16,732 nt of DNA from an uncultured Rhodospirillaceae bacterium (GTDB lineage: Bacteria > Pseudomonadota > Alphaproteobacteria > CAAGCB01 > CAG-977), in NCBI GenBank assembly GCA_900553035.1, contig USCC01000041.1, positions 1 through 16,732 of the forward strand, given 5' to 3'. The notes below the pieces were generated by a model that was not told the DNA's origin, ran no database searches, and saw nothing but the letters and a program-made list of their open reading frames with translations. Within the stretch, counting starts at the first letter, position 1; each line of letters starts with the position of its first letter. The position numbers and the translations under genes are program-made. Positions 1 through 6,805 of the stretch are shown here, piece after piece.

Positions 1-88
1 ATGTAAGGGGGGGGGGCATCTGTTCTATTGCAAAGCAGGTATTCGGCATAAGCCAGAGACCTGCCAGCAGACAAATAAGTTTTTTCAT
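1..88 (-). CDS. N-terminus of an exported protein, cut by the window edge
   Basis: Only the first 29 codons are inside the window. The ATG at 88-86 has a good ribosome binding site (AAGGAG, about 6 nt upstream). The start reads MKKLICLLAGLWLMPNTCFA then IEQMPPPLT. This is a typical Sec signal peptide: Lys-Lys n-region, Leu-rich core and a likely cleavage site after CFA. The mature part begins with a proline run encoded by ten consecutive C residues on the coding strand (+ strand G at 7-16). Function cannot be named from so little sequence. The promoter region with tandem 11-bp repeats lies directly upstream. The homopolymer may make the frame length-variable or be a sequencing problem. Confidence 0.7.
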   Translation of the reverse strand, partial: MKKLICLLAGLWLMPNTCFAIEQMPPPLT

Positions 89-125
89 GTTTTTCTCCTT
101 TGTGGACGATTCAACTTACACGAAC

Positions 126-134
126 AGAATAACA
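126..134 (-). promoter_or_regulatory. Extended -10 promoter element for the left-edge exported gene
   Basis: On the minus strand TG-T-TATTCT (coordinates 134 to 126) forms an extended -10 element about 40 nt upstream of the ATG at 88. No -35 box stands at the usual 17 bp; the TTGACA at 148-143 is only 11 bp away and lies inside the repeat array. That layout suits an activator-dependent promoter. This is an inference from motif and spacing only. Confidence 0.4.
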
Positions 135-136
135 CG

Positions 137-180
137 TGAATGTGTCAAAATTATGGCGTGATTGAGGCGGAATTATGGCG
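137..180 (-). promoter_or_regulatory. Four contiguous 11-bp direct repeats, candidate PhoB/OmpR-family activator site
   Basis: Read on the minus strand, the units are CGCCATAATTC (180-170), CGCCTCAATCA (169-159), CGCCATAATTT (158-148) and the weaker TGACACATTCA (147-137). Units 1 and 3 share their first ten bases and all four are in exact 11-bp register. PhoB and OmpR-type response regulators bind 11-bp direct repeats. Shifted by one base, unit 3 and the following TTGACAC resemble the Pho-box pattern CTGTCATAWAW-CTGTCAY. The array ends next to the extended -10 of the exported gene. The repeats are seen directly; the regulator is inferred. Confidence 0.5.
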
Positions 181-488
181 GAGTCTTAAAACCTTTTGTA
201 AACAGCGGAAAACAGACCGATGGATGTTTTTATTTTCGTTGAAAGAAAGAGGGGAAGGGATACCTTTAAATCCCGACTTTTTGGGGGATATCTGCAAGTG
301 TGCACGTATTTTTCGCTTTTTATTGCTTAGCAAAAACATCCCTTCATAAAAACACCGGCCCTTGTTGTGTGTTTGCGGACAAAAACGCGCCCGACGAAAA
401 AAGGCGTATTCAGGCCAGCGTTTTCGGAGAACCTCTCCTTGTCTCAATGAAATCTTAAGGCCGCCTATTCCGTACGCGAAACCACATG
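181..488. other. Intergenic stretch without a supported gene
   Basis: About 310 bp between the 11-bp repeat array and the infC terminator. The open frames crossing it have poor composition and run into the repeat array or through the terminator, so I do not call them. I see short AT-rich runs and a small TTGC-TTA-GCAA palindrome, but no convincing promoter or RNA. Confidence 0.5.
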
Positions 489-527
489 GAAAAACCCCTT
501 CCGGCAATGAAGCGGAAGGGGTTTTTT
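489..527 (-). terminator. Rho-independent terminator after infC, probably bidirectional
   Basis: The arms AAAAACCCCTTCCG (490-503) and CGGAAGGGGTTTTT (513-526) pair without a mismatch around a 9-nt loop. Each strand has a run of T at its 3' side: on the minus strand the complement of the A-run, on the plus strand 522-527. It begins about 12 nt after the infC stop codon. Confidence 0.9.
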
Positions 528-538
528 CTGATCCCGGT

Positions 539-1087
539 TTATTTCGGAGCGATAACCATCGTCATCTGCTTGCCTTCAAGTTTCGCCGTCTGTTCCACCT
601 TGGCATAGGATTCCGAATCGGTGACGACTCGTCTCATCACTTCCTGCCCCTGTTCCAGGTAGGCCATTTCACGACCGCGGAAACGCAAAGAAAACTTCAC
701 TTTGTTCCCCTCGCCGATAAAGCGCTGGGCATTGCGCAGTTTCACTTCGTAATCATGCGTATTAATGTTCGGGCTGAGCTTGATTTCCTTCAGTTCAACA
801 ACCTTCTGGTTTTTCCGGGCTTCCGCTTTTTTCTTCTGCTGTTCATAGCGGTATTTTCCCAAATCCAGAATTTTGCAGACCGGCGGTGCCGCATTCGGCG
901 AAATCTCAATCAAATCCAATCCGGCTTCATTCGCAAGCCGGATGGCTTCACGAATGGAAACAACACCAATATTCTCACCGTCGGCGCCGATAAGCCGAAC
1001 TTCCTTCGCGGTGATATCTCCGTTGGCACGCGGCCCCTCACGGGTGGGCGACGCCTGAGTCGTATCTGTTACTATAAAGGCCTCCAT
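539..1087 (-). CDS. infC: Translation initiation factor IF-3
   Basis: IF-3 binds the 30S subunit, keeps it apart from 50S and proofreads initiator tRNA and start codon choice. The product is 182 aa from the ATG, with the two IF-3 domains: the N-domain from about residue 20 (GPRANGDITAKEVRLI) through PVCKILDLGKYRYE, a lysine-rich linker, and the C-domain from KLSPNINTHDYEVK to the end. It follows thrS by 24 nt in the same direction, the usual thrS-infC operon, and ends at a strong terminator, so rpmI and rplT are not part of this transcript. Coordinates use the ATG at 1087. However, that ATG has no ribosome binding site, while GGAGG (1085-1081) lies 5 nt before an in-frame ATA at 1075. I think ATA is the likely real start, giving 178 aa. 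Confidence 0.97.
   Translation of the reverse strand: MEAFIVTDTTQASPTREGPRANGDITAKEVRLIGADGENIGVVSIREAIRLANEAGLDLIEISPNAAPPVCKILDLGKYRYEQQKKKAEARKNQKVVELKEIKLSPNINTHDYEVKLRNAQRFIGEGNKVKFSLRFRGREMAYLEQGQEVMRRVVTDSESYAKVEQTAKLEGKQMTMVIAPK
1073..1085 (-). promoter_or_regulatory. Ribosome binding site pointing to an ATA start codon for infC
   Basis: On the minus strand GGAGG occupies 1085-1081, followed by CCTTT and then ATA at 1075-1073. The only upstream ATG (1087-1085) overlaps the first base of the GGAGG and is preceded by CACACCTTAATTA, which has no Shine-Dalgarno. Rare AUU, AUC or AUA starts on infC are known in other bacteria and give autogenous control by IF-3. The geometry is seen; the use of ATA is inferred. 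Confidence 0.6.
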
Positions 1088-1111
1088 TAATTAAGGTGTG
1101 AAAACAAACGG

Positions 1112-3031
1112 TTAATCGTCGATATGCGGCATTGCCGCTTCGGCTACCAGTTTAGCAATTGTTTCGTCAAGGGCAAGCACTTCTTGCTTTTCTTCGCCCA
1201 GTCGGCGGATGGCAACCGTCCGGTCGGCGGCTTCACGCTTTCCGATGACCAGCATGACCGGAACCTTCTTCATTGAATGTTCTCGGACTTTATAGCTGAT
1301 TTTTTCGTTGCGCAGATCCAGCTCGGCCCGGATTCCCGCTTTCTTCAGCGCTTTGTGCACTTCTTTGGCATAATCGCGGCCATCATCCGTAATCGTTGCC
1401 ACGACGACCTGAAGCGGAGCCAGCCAGAAGGGGAACTTCCCGGCGTAATGTTCAATCATGATGCCGGTGAAGCGCTCCAGAGACCCGAACAGGGCACGGT
1501 GAAGCATGATCGGGCGGTGCTTTTCACCGTCTTCGCCAATATAGGAAACATCAAAGCGTTCCGGCAGGTTCAGGTCAGCCTGAAGTGTGCCAAGCTGCCA
1601 TTCACGACCAATGGCATCCTTGACCTTGAAGTCAAGCTTCGGTCCGTAAAAAGCCCCGTCGCCCGGGTTCAGGGTGTATTCGTATCCCATATGGGTCAGC
1701 GCGTCGGCCAGAGATGTTTCAAGCTTGTCCCACAACGCGTCGCTGCCGATACGCTTTTCCGGGCGCGTGGACAGGCGGATGGAAACGTCTTTCAGCCCGA
1801 ACGAATCATAAATGTCCAGCATCAGGCGAACCACTTTCTGGCATTCCTCCTCCAGCTGTTCTTCGGTACAGAAGATGTGCGCGTCATCCTGCGTAAAGGC
1901 ACGGACACGGAACAGCCCGTGGATGGCGCCTGACGCTTCGTAACGGTGGACACGGCCGAATTCGGCAATGTATTTCGGCAGGTCGCGGTAGCTTGTGATG
2001 CCCTGCTTGAACACCAGAATGCCGCCCGGACAGTTCATCGGCTTGACACAGAATGTACGGTCTTCAATCGTTGTCGTGAAAATGTTTTCACGGTACCAAC
2101 CCCAGTGTCCCGAGGTTTCCCACAGCGACTTGTCCATAATCTGCGGCGTGTTGATTTCAATATAACCCACGTCATCCTGACGTTTGCGCATGTAGCCGAT
2201 CAGGGTCTGGAACAGCGTCCAGCCATGCGGGTGCCAGAAAATATCGCCCGGGGCGACGTCTTCAAAATGGAACAGATCCATTTCACGGCCCAGACGGCGG
2301 TGATCACGGCGTTCGGCTTCTTCAAGCTGCGTCAGGTAAGCCTCCAGAGCCTTTTTATCGGCCCAGACCGTGCCGTAAATGCGCTGCAGCTGTTCGCGGG
2401 ACGAATCGCCGCGCCAGTACGCGCCGGCAACCTTCATCAGTTTGAAGGCCTTGCCCAGCTTGCCCGTCGACGGCAGATGAGGGCCGCGGCACAGATCAAT
2501 AAAGCCGCCCTGACGGTAAAAGCTGATTTTTTCACCTTCAGGCAGATCGTTGATCAATTCGACTTTGTATTTTTCACCCTTGGCTTCAAAAAATTTAAGG
2601 GCTTCTTCGCGTGTTTTTTCTTCGCGGACAATCGGTTCGTCTCGGTCGACGATTTCGGCCATGCGTTTTTCAATGGCTTCCAGATCGGCGGGGGTGAAAG
2701 GTGTTTCGCGCGCAAAGTCATAATAGAAACCGTTTTCAATCGACGGCCCGATGGTAACCTGTGTATCCGGATACAATTCCTGAACCGCTTCGGCCATGAC
2801 ATGCGAACATGTGTGGCGCAGAATATCAAGCCCTTCCGGCGATTTGGCCGTGATGATATCCACGGAGGCATCCTCCGTGATCGGCGTCGACAGGTCGACG
2901 GGCTTGCCGTTCACTTTAACGGCCAGGGCTGCTTTCGCCAGACCCGCACCGATTTTTGCCGCAATTTCCGCTCCGGACGTGACTCCGTCAAAGGACAGTG
3001 TACTGCTGTCGGGAAGTACGATAGAAACCAT
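1112..3031 (-). CDS. thrS: Threonyl-tRNA synthetase
   Basis: Charges tRNA-Thr with threonine in the cytoplasm and edits mischarged serine. I chose the ATG at 3031 (639 aa; E. coli has 642). Counted from there, the editing-site HxxxH is His73/His77 and the zinc ligands are Cys334, His385 and His511, matching the E. coli numbers. The order is TGS domain (about 1-62), editing domain with the second pair in CRGPH, class II core with the PMNCPGG and motif 2 regions and LHRALFGSLERF, then the C-terminal anticodon-binding domain ending around MLVIGKREAADRTV. The ATG at 3049 adds MKRVFS and lacks a Shine-Dalgarno, whereas AAAGAG lies 8 nt before 3031. It is first in an operon with infC, with a promoter about 40 nt upstream. 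All expected key residues are present. Confidence 0.97.
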   Translation of the reverse strand: MVSIVLPDSSTLSFDGVTSGAEIAAKIGAGLAKAALAVKVNGKPVDLSTPITEDASVDIITAKSPEGLDILRHTCSHVMAEAVQELYPDTQVTIGPSIENGFYYDFARETPFTPADLEAIEKRMAEIVDRDEPIVREEKTREEALKFFEAKGEKYKVELINDLPEGEKISFYRQGGFIDLCRGPHLPSTGKLGKAFKLMKVAGAYWRGDSSREQLQRIYGTVWADKKALEAYLTQLEEAERRDHRRLGREMDLFHFEDVAPGDIFWHPHGWTLFQTLIGYMRKRQDDVGYIEINTPQIMDKSLWETSGHWGWYRENIFTTTIEDRTFCVKPMNCPGGILVFKQGITSYRDLPKYIAEFGRVHRYEASGAIHGLFRVRAFTQDDAHIFCTEEQLEEECQKVVRLMLDIYDSFGLKDVSIRLSTRPEKRIGSDALWDKLETSLADALTHMGYEYTLNPGDGAFYGPKLDFKVKDAIGREWQLGTLQADLNLPERFDVSYIGEDGEKHRPIMLHRALFGSLERFTGIMIEHYAGKFPFWLAPLQVVVATITDDGRDYAKEVHKALKKAGIRAELDLRNEKISYKVREHSMKKVPVMLVIGKREAADRTVAIRRLGEEKQEVLALDETIAKLVAEAAMPHIDD

Positions 3032-3073
3032 GGAAAACACTCTTTTCATAAAGTAAAAACAAAAACTCGGCGC

Positions 3074-3102
3074 ATTGTAAGACTCCGGGCTGATCTATGC
3101 AA
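3074..3102 (-). promoter_or_regulatory. Sigma-70-type promoter of thrS-infC
   Basis: On the minus strand TTGCAT (3102-3097) is followed after exactly 17 bp by TACAAT (3079-3074). Transcription would start near 3067, leaving a leader of about 36 nt before the ATG at 3031. No room remains for a long T-box-like leader. Confidence 0.75.
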
Positions 3103-3475
3103 GTCCTAACCAACGGGAAAAGGGATAAAATGCGTTCTGATGCGCCGGGAAGAGGCAAAATCAAAAAGGATGCGGGGAAGCGGACTTTTCCATGCCGGAA
3201 AAATATCCTCTTCGCCGCCGTCCGGGGAGGCGCCTTGCGGTATTGGGAAGAAGGCGGGGGCTTAACATGTTCCAAAGCCGTGGCGATGCGGGAGGGAGGC
3301 GGGGCGTGAAAACGAGACCGATTCCATGCGGCGTCTGCAAAAGGGATCGGAAAGGATATGAAAAAGCGGCTTCCTGTATCGGGAAACCGCTTGAAGGCTT
3401 TCATATTTCATGCCGGGACAGAGTCGTGTCCCTCGGCGCGGACATACAGTCCCGGAGAACGGATCCCGCTCTGTT
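3103..3475. other. Intergenic region between the glycosyltransferase and thrS, no supported gene
   Basis: About 370 bp, purine-rich on the plus strand around 3240-3310. It holds the glycosyltransferase terminator (3361-3392), a perfect GGGACA/TGTCCC hairpin (3415-3420 with 3427-3432) just after the glycosyltransferase stop, and an 8-bp stem CCGATTCC/GGGATCGG near 3319-3351 with no T-run. Open frames through it overlap the thrS promoter and lack good start signals. Confidence 0.5.
3361..3392 (-). terminator. Probable terminator behind the glycosyltransferase gene
   Basis: On the minus strand AAGCGG (3392-3387) pairs with CCGCTT (3369-3364). After one mismatch TTCC pairs with GGAA around a 7-nt loop. 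The stem runs into five T residues (complement of 3361-3365). It lies about 85 nt after the glycosyltransferase stop codon. Confidence 0.65.
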
Positions 3476-4660
3476 TCAATCGGCCGATTTCGCGGAAGCC
3501 GATTCCGAGGCTTCGCGTATCAGATCCCGGTAAACTTCCAGCGTCCGGGCGCACATGCGGGCTTTGGAAAAATCGTTGCGGACGCTTTCGATGGAACGCC
3601 GGGCCATTTCCTCCCGCGCGGCGGCGGGCATGTCCAGCACTTTATCCAGAGCCTCTGCCAGAGCCTGCGGGTCGTTCGGCGGAATCAGAAAGCCCGTGAC
3701 ACCATCCTGAATCGTTTCCGTCGCTCCGCCGTGATTGGTGCCGATAACGATGCGCCCCATCGCCTGCGCTTCAGGGACAACACGGCCGAAAGCCTCGGGA
3801 TCCGTTGAGGCCGAAACCACAATGTCCGTCAGAAGATAGGCCGCGTCCATTTCGCTGCAGTGGTCAACCATCTGGACGATGGACTCCAGCTTCAGCTTTT
3901 TGATTTTGTGTTCCAGTTCGCGGCGGTATCCCGTCCGTCCCTGATCCGAACCGACGAACAGGCAGCGCAGATTCCGGTGCTTCATCTGAGCCAGAGCATC
4001 CAGCATCACTTTCTGACCCTTCCAGCGGGTCAGACGGCCGGGCAACATGACGACCGGCAGGTCTTCGGGGATGCGCCATTTTTTTGCCAGCGCAATCATG
4101 CGATCCGGCGTCACTTTCGCCGCGTCGAAACGTTCAATATCAACGCCGCGGTGAATAACCCGGATTTTTTCCTCGGGAACCTGATAGTTTTCCAGAATAT
4201 GCTTCTTGATGAAATTGGAAACCGCAATGATCCGCCGGCTTTGTGTCATGACACGGTTGTACGGACGTTTGATTCTGAACGGCCCCATGTTGTACGCCCC
4301 ATGAAACGAAGTCAGGAAGGGAATTCCGGTCATTTGAGCCGCCCATTTGGCGCTCCAGGCGGGGGCGCGCGAACGGGCGTGAATAACGTCAACGCCTTTT
4401 TCACGGATGATTTTTGCCAGAATATAGGCATTTTTCCGCATGATCAGCGGGTTTTTCGAATAAACCGAAAGCGTGATGTGCTCTGTGCCCAGCCGTTCCA
4501 GATCGTGTACCATTGCTCCGCCGCCCGAAACGACGATTGACGTCCATCCGGCTTCCTTTAACGCAGAGGCAATTTCGACGGTTCCCCGTTCGACACCCCC
4601 GGTTTCCAGACGCGGAAGGATTTGAAGAATGACAGGCTTTTTTTCGGTCGTATCAGTCAT
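3476..4660 (-). CDS. GT4-family glycosyltransferase
   Basis: A 394-aa GT-B fold enzyme that should transfer a sugar from an activated nucleotide donor to an envelope glycan, probably on LPS or a capsule-like polymer at the cytoplasmic membrane face. The acceptor-side domain opens with LQILPRLETGGVERGTVEIA (about residues 12-31). The donor side shows GRLTRWKGQ (208-216, with the Arg and Lys that contact the donor phosphates) and the EX7E retaining motif at Glu289 and Glu297 in PEAFGRVVPEAQAMG, followed by GGATETI. There is no signal peptide or membrane span. The ATG at 4660 has AGAGG close upstream and a good promoter within the 66-nt gap to the lipoprotein gene. Donor and acceptor cannot be told from sequence. 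The neighbouring LPS export genes fit an LPS role, but that is inference. Confidence 0.9.
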   Translation of the reverse strand: MTDTTEKKPVILQILPRLETGGVERGTVEIASALKEAGWTSIVVSGGGAMVHDLERLGTEHITLSVYSKNPLIMRKNAYILAKIIREKGVDVIHARSRAPAWSAKWAAQMTGIPFLTSFHGAYNMGPFRIKRPYNRVMTQSRRIIAVSNFIKKHILENYQVPEEKIRVIHRGVDIERFDAAKVTPDRMIALAKKWRIPEDLPVVMLPGRLTRWKGQKVMLDALAQMKHRNLRCLFVGSDQGRTGYRRELEHKIKKLKLESIVQMVDHCSEMDAAYLLTDIVVSASTDPEAFGRVVPEAQAMGRIVIGTNHGGATETIQDGVTGFLIPPNDPQALAEALDKVLDMPAAAREEMARRSIESVRNDFSKARMCARTLEVYRDLIREASESASAKSAD

Positions 4661-4691
4661 GACGCCTCTGAATCGTTAAAAATAAAACGGA

Positions 4692-4719
4692 ATTGTAGCA
4701 CTTCAGAATGAACCGGCAA
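4692..4719 (-). promoter_or_regulatory. Sigma-70-type promoter of the glycosyltransferase gene
   Basis: On the minus strand TTGCCG (4719-4714) and TACAAT (4697-4692) are separated by 16 bp. The -10 is the same hexamer as in the thrS promoter. It sits wholly in the 66-nt gap behind the lipoprotein stop codon, about 32 nt before the ATG. Confidence 0.65.
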
Positions 4720-4726
4720 CAAAGAA

Positions 4727-5113
4727 TTACTCCATCGGCCCGGTATATGGGCGTCTCTCTTTATATCCGGCGCTTTTCATACAGGAGGAATACCAGAAGT
4801 AAATGACAGAGCTTGACGGTTCGCGTGAATTGACGAAAACGGGCTGAGCGCCGGTATAGGGCGAGAAGTTGCCCCAGATGCCGCCGTCCTTGAGCCGGAG
4901 GCGGAGATCAACCATTTCCGGCGCGCCGGGCCAGAGGCTTTTGGGAAAACTGTACGGCCAGATGTCGGCCTTGCGGATGCATCTCTTATGATCCTGGATA
5001 AAGCGGTTCGCGCCGGTATCTTGTCGTTCCCAGTAGTAGACGCGCGTCGGCGTGCCGCAGGCACCGGTCAGAAAAAGCAGGGAAAGAACGGCGATTTTCA
5101 TGCAAAGCTTCAT
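4727..5113 (-). CDS. Small predicted lipoprotein of unknown function
   Basis: A 128-aa product with a lipoprotein signal: KLCMKIAVLSLLFLTGAC, where LTGAC is a lipobox and Cys19 the likely lipidated residue. The mature part has the pattern F..D...C (FIQDHKRC) and, near the end, SSCMKSAGY. Small proteobacterial lipoproteins of unknown role often carry this FxxDxxxC...CMxxxGY layout, so the two mature cysteines may form a disulphide. The ATG at 5113 follows AAGGAGG by 10 nt; the later ATG (codon 5) is 22 nt away and less likely. It lies 63 nt after the glutathione S-transferase gene in the same direction and could share its transcript. Membrane anchoring is well supported; function is unknown. 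Confidence 0.85.
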   Translation of the reverse strand: MKLCMKIAVLSLLFLTGACGTPTRVYYWERQDTGANRFIQDHKRCIRKADIWPYSFPKSLWPGAPEMVDLRLRLKDGGIWGNFSPYTGAQPVFVNSREPSSSVIYFWYSSCMKSAGYKERRPYTGPME

Positions 5114-5176
5114 CGGTTCAAAACCTCCTTTGTCGTGTTTTCGGCATCATATCGTTTTCCTTCCGCTCTGTGAAAC

Positions 5177-5877
5177 CTAAAAATCCAGATCCGCGTAATG
5201 GGCCGCGGGAAGGCTTCCGGGAATCCTGTCCGCCAGCAAGGGTCGGAAAACGGGACGGGATTTAATCCGCGCGTACCAGTTTTTTGTTTCCTCAAAGAGG
5301 AACGTGCCGCCGTCGGTCTTATCCCACGGGACTTCACCGATATAGTCCAGCACGGAAAACTGCGCGGCCGCCGAAACGTCGGCCATGGAAAACGTTTCAC
5401 CCGCCAGCCATTTGCGTCGCTTCAAAAGCCATTCCATGTATGTCATATGTCCCAGAATGTTTGTTTTTCCGGCTCTGAGGGCGTCCGAATCCGGTGCGCC
5501 GTTTTTGCACAGGCGCTTCAGTATTTTTTCGCCGATCAGATAAAAGGAAACTTCCTTATGGAATTTGTCATCAAACCAGTCGCACAGCCGGCGGACTTCG
5601 GCGCGGTCATGGGCGTATGAGCCGAACAGGGGACGCGATGTTGTTTCGTCAATGTATTCGGATATGGAGCGGTGTCCGCACAGCACATGTCCGTCCGGTT
5701 CTTCCAGCACAGGAATTTCTCCCGCCGGATTCAGGGCGATGAACTCCGGCCGGTATTTCCACGGCTCTTCGCAAACCAGCGTGAACTCCAACCCTTTTTC
5801 AGCCAGGACAAGGCGACCAAACTCAAGGCTTCAAAGGAAGCTGAACTGCAGGCCGGATGGTGGTACAGCGTGTACAT
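5177..5877 (-). CDS. Glutathione S-transferase family protein with an N-terminal frameshift (possibly a pseudogene)
   Basis: Glutathione S-transferases couple glutathione to electrophiles or act in redox and catabolic steps. The intact frame (5177 to about 5830) carries the rest of the thioredoxin-like domain (LNPAGEIPVLEEPDG, then SISEYIDE) and the helical domain (WLAGETFSMADVSAAAQF). The family N-terminus is also present but in another frame: ATG at 5877 gives MYTLYHHPACSSASF, where the active-site region should be. An in-frame TGA at 5833-5831 blocks the downstream frame. Removing 14 bp (5819-5832), bounded by TTTG repeats, would join them as ACSSASFGRLVLAEKGLEF with normal family length. 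As it stands only a TTG start at 5791 gives a protein (204 aa), lacking beta1/alpha1 and the catalytic residue. Hence it is a real mutation or a sequence error. Confidence 0.85.
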
Positions 5878-5894
5878 GACAGCTCTTCTCAAAA

Positions 5895-5916
5895 AAGTAA
5901 GACAATTAATTTACTT
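5895..5916. promoter_or_regulatory. Inverted repeat between the divergent GST gene and uppP, candidate operator
   Basis: AAGTAA (5895-5900) and TTACTT (5911-5916) form a perfect 6-bp inverted repeat with a 10-bp AT-rich centre. The centre-to-centre distance of the arms is 16 bp. It overlaps the proposed -35 box of uppP and lies 18 bp upstream of the GST ATG. A regulator controlling both genes is possible but unproven in this AT-rich DNA. Confidence 0.3.
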
Positions 5917-5938
5917 ATACCGTAAAATTGGTTTATAG
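5910..5938 (+). promoter_or_regulatory. Possible promoter of uppP
   Basis: TTTACT (5910-5915) and TTATAG (5933-5938) are separated by 17 bp. The region is AT-rich, so chance matches are expected, but nothing better stands before uppP. The resulting leader of about 55 nt would contain the 5964-5985 hairpin. Confidence 0.4.
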
Positions 5939-5952
5939 CTTGTAAATATTTT

Positions 5953-5985
5953 AAAAAAAAGCGGCCGCGGGACGGAACCCGCGGC
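5953..5985 (-). terminator. GC-rich hairpin with a T-run on the minus strand, before uppP
   Basis: GCCGCGGG (5964-5971) and CCCGCGGC (5978-5985) form a perfect 8-bp stem with loop ACGGAA. On the minus strand the stem is followed after 3 nt by eight T residues (complement of 5953-5960), which looks like an intrinsic terminator. However, no leftward gene lies behind it. On the plus strand it is a leader hairpin ending 4 nt before the AAAGGAG of uppP. Confidence 0.5.
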
Positions 5986-5998
5986 GAAAGGAGATTAA

Positions 5999-6796
5999 AT
6001 GTTGCATACCGTTCTTCTGGCCCTGATCCAGAGCGCGACCGAATTTCTGCCGGTCAGTTCGTCGGCTCACCTGATTCTGGCGCCCCGTCTGATGAACTGG
6101 ACGTATCACGGGCTGGCCATGGATGTCGTCCTGCACGTCGGCACCCTGTTCGCCGTCATGATTTATTTCCGTTCGGATATGGTCGCCATGTGCCGCGGCG
6201 CATGCGATATCCTGCGCCGCCGGTTCGACGGAGCGGACGTCCGCCTGACTCTCAATCTGGCAATCGCCACGGTTCCGGCGCTTCTTGCGGGCTTTTTTCT
6301 GCACGACCATATTGAGGAGACCCTGCAGGGAACGAAAATCATTGCGTCCATGGCCATTCTTTTCGGCGTCCTTCTGTATGCCGCGGATCGATTCGGCAGA
6401 ATGGACGGAACGGTCGGAACCGTCACGCCGGGAAAAGCCCTTCTGATCGGTCTGGCACAGACTTTGGCTCTGATTCCCGGAGTCAGCCGTTCGGGCATAA
6501 CAATGACGGCCGCCCGCGCTCTGGGAATCCGGCGCGAAGACGCCGCCCGGTTTTCCATGCTCCTGTCCGTCCCGACCATCGGCGCGGCCGGCGCATGGGA
6601 AGGACTGAAAATCTTTACGGCACCCGAAACGGTCGGGGATATTTCCATGACGACCGTTTTCGTGGGGATGGCCGTTTCCTTCGCCGGCGGCGCTCTGGCA
6701 ATTTCTTTCCTGATGAACTGGCTGAAACGCTCCTCTTTTGCGGTCTTCGCCGCCTACCGTATCGCCCTCGGCGCAATTCTTTTTTGGAAATTTTAA
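5999..6796 (+). CDS. uppP: Undecaprenyl-diphosphate phosphatase (UppP/BacA)
   Basis: An integral inner-membrane enzyme that removes a phosphate from undecaprenyl diphosphate, recycling the lipid carrier used for peptidoglycan, O-antigen and other glycans; it gives bacitracin resistance when abundant. The 265-aa length is normal. The first signature is QSATEFLPVSSSAHLIL (residues 11-27, catalytic Glu15, with Ala where many homologues have Gly) and the second is PGVSRSGITMTAAR (160-173, Arg164). Several hydrophobic segments follow the usual pattern. The ATG at 5999 is preceded by AAAGGAG at good spacing. It stands alone between the divergent GST gene and tRNA-Leu, with a stable hairpin in its leader. 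No hairpin terminator is seen after it, only a T-rich stretch that also holds the tRNA promoter. Confidence 0.96.
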   Translation: MLHTVLLALIQSATEFLPVSSSAHLILAPRLMNWTYHGLAMDVVLHVGTLFAVMIYFRSDMVAMCRGACDILRRRFDGADVRLTLNLAIATVPALLAGFFLHDHIEETLQGTKIIASMAILFGVLLYAADRFGRMDGTVGTVTPGKALLIGLAQTLALIPGVSRSGITMTAARALGIRREDAARFSMLLSVPTIGAAGAWEGLKIFTAPETVGDISMTTVFVGMAVSFAGGALAISFLMNWLKRSSFAVFAAYRIALGAILFWKF

Positions 6797-6805
6797 TTTT
6801 TTTTG

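Noticed and set aside
151..507. Minus-strand open frame of 118 codons left of infC
   Set aside because: It starts inside the terminator hairpin, ends in the 11-bp repeat array, and has no start signal or protein-like pattern.
362..1090. Plus-strand open frame of 242 codons opposite infC
   Set aside because: It is antisense to infC, has no ribosome binding site and crosses the infC terminator; infC family identity is certain.
1946..3109. Plus-strand open frame of 387 codons opposite thrS
   Set aside because: A mirror frame of thrS produced by codon bias; it also runs through the thrS promoter.
2988..3404. Minus-strand open frame of 138 codons across the thrS promoter
   Set aside because: It covers both the glycosyltransferase terminator and the thrS promoter and has no Shine-Dalgarno.
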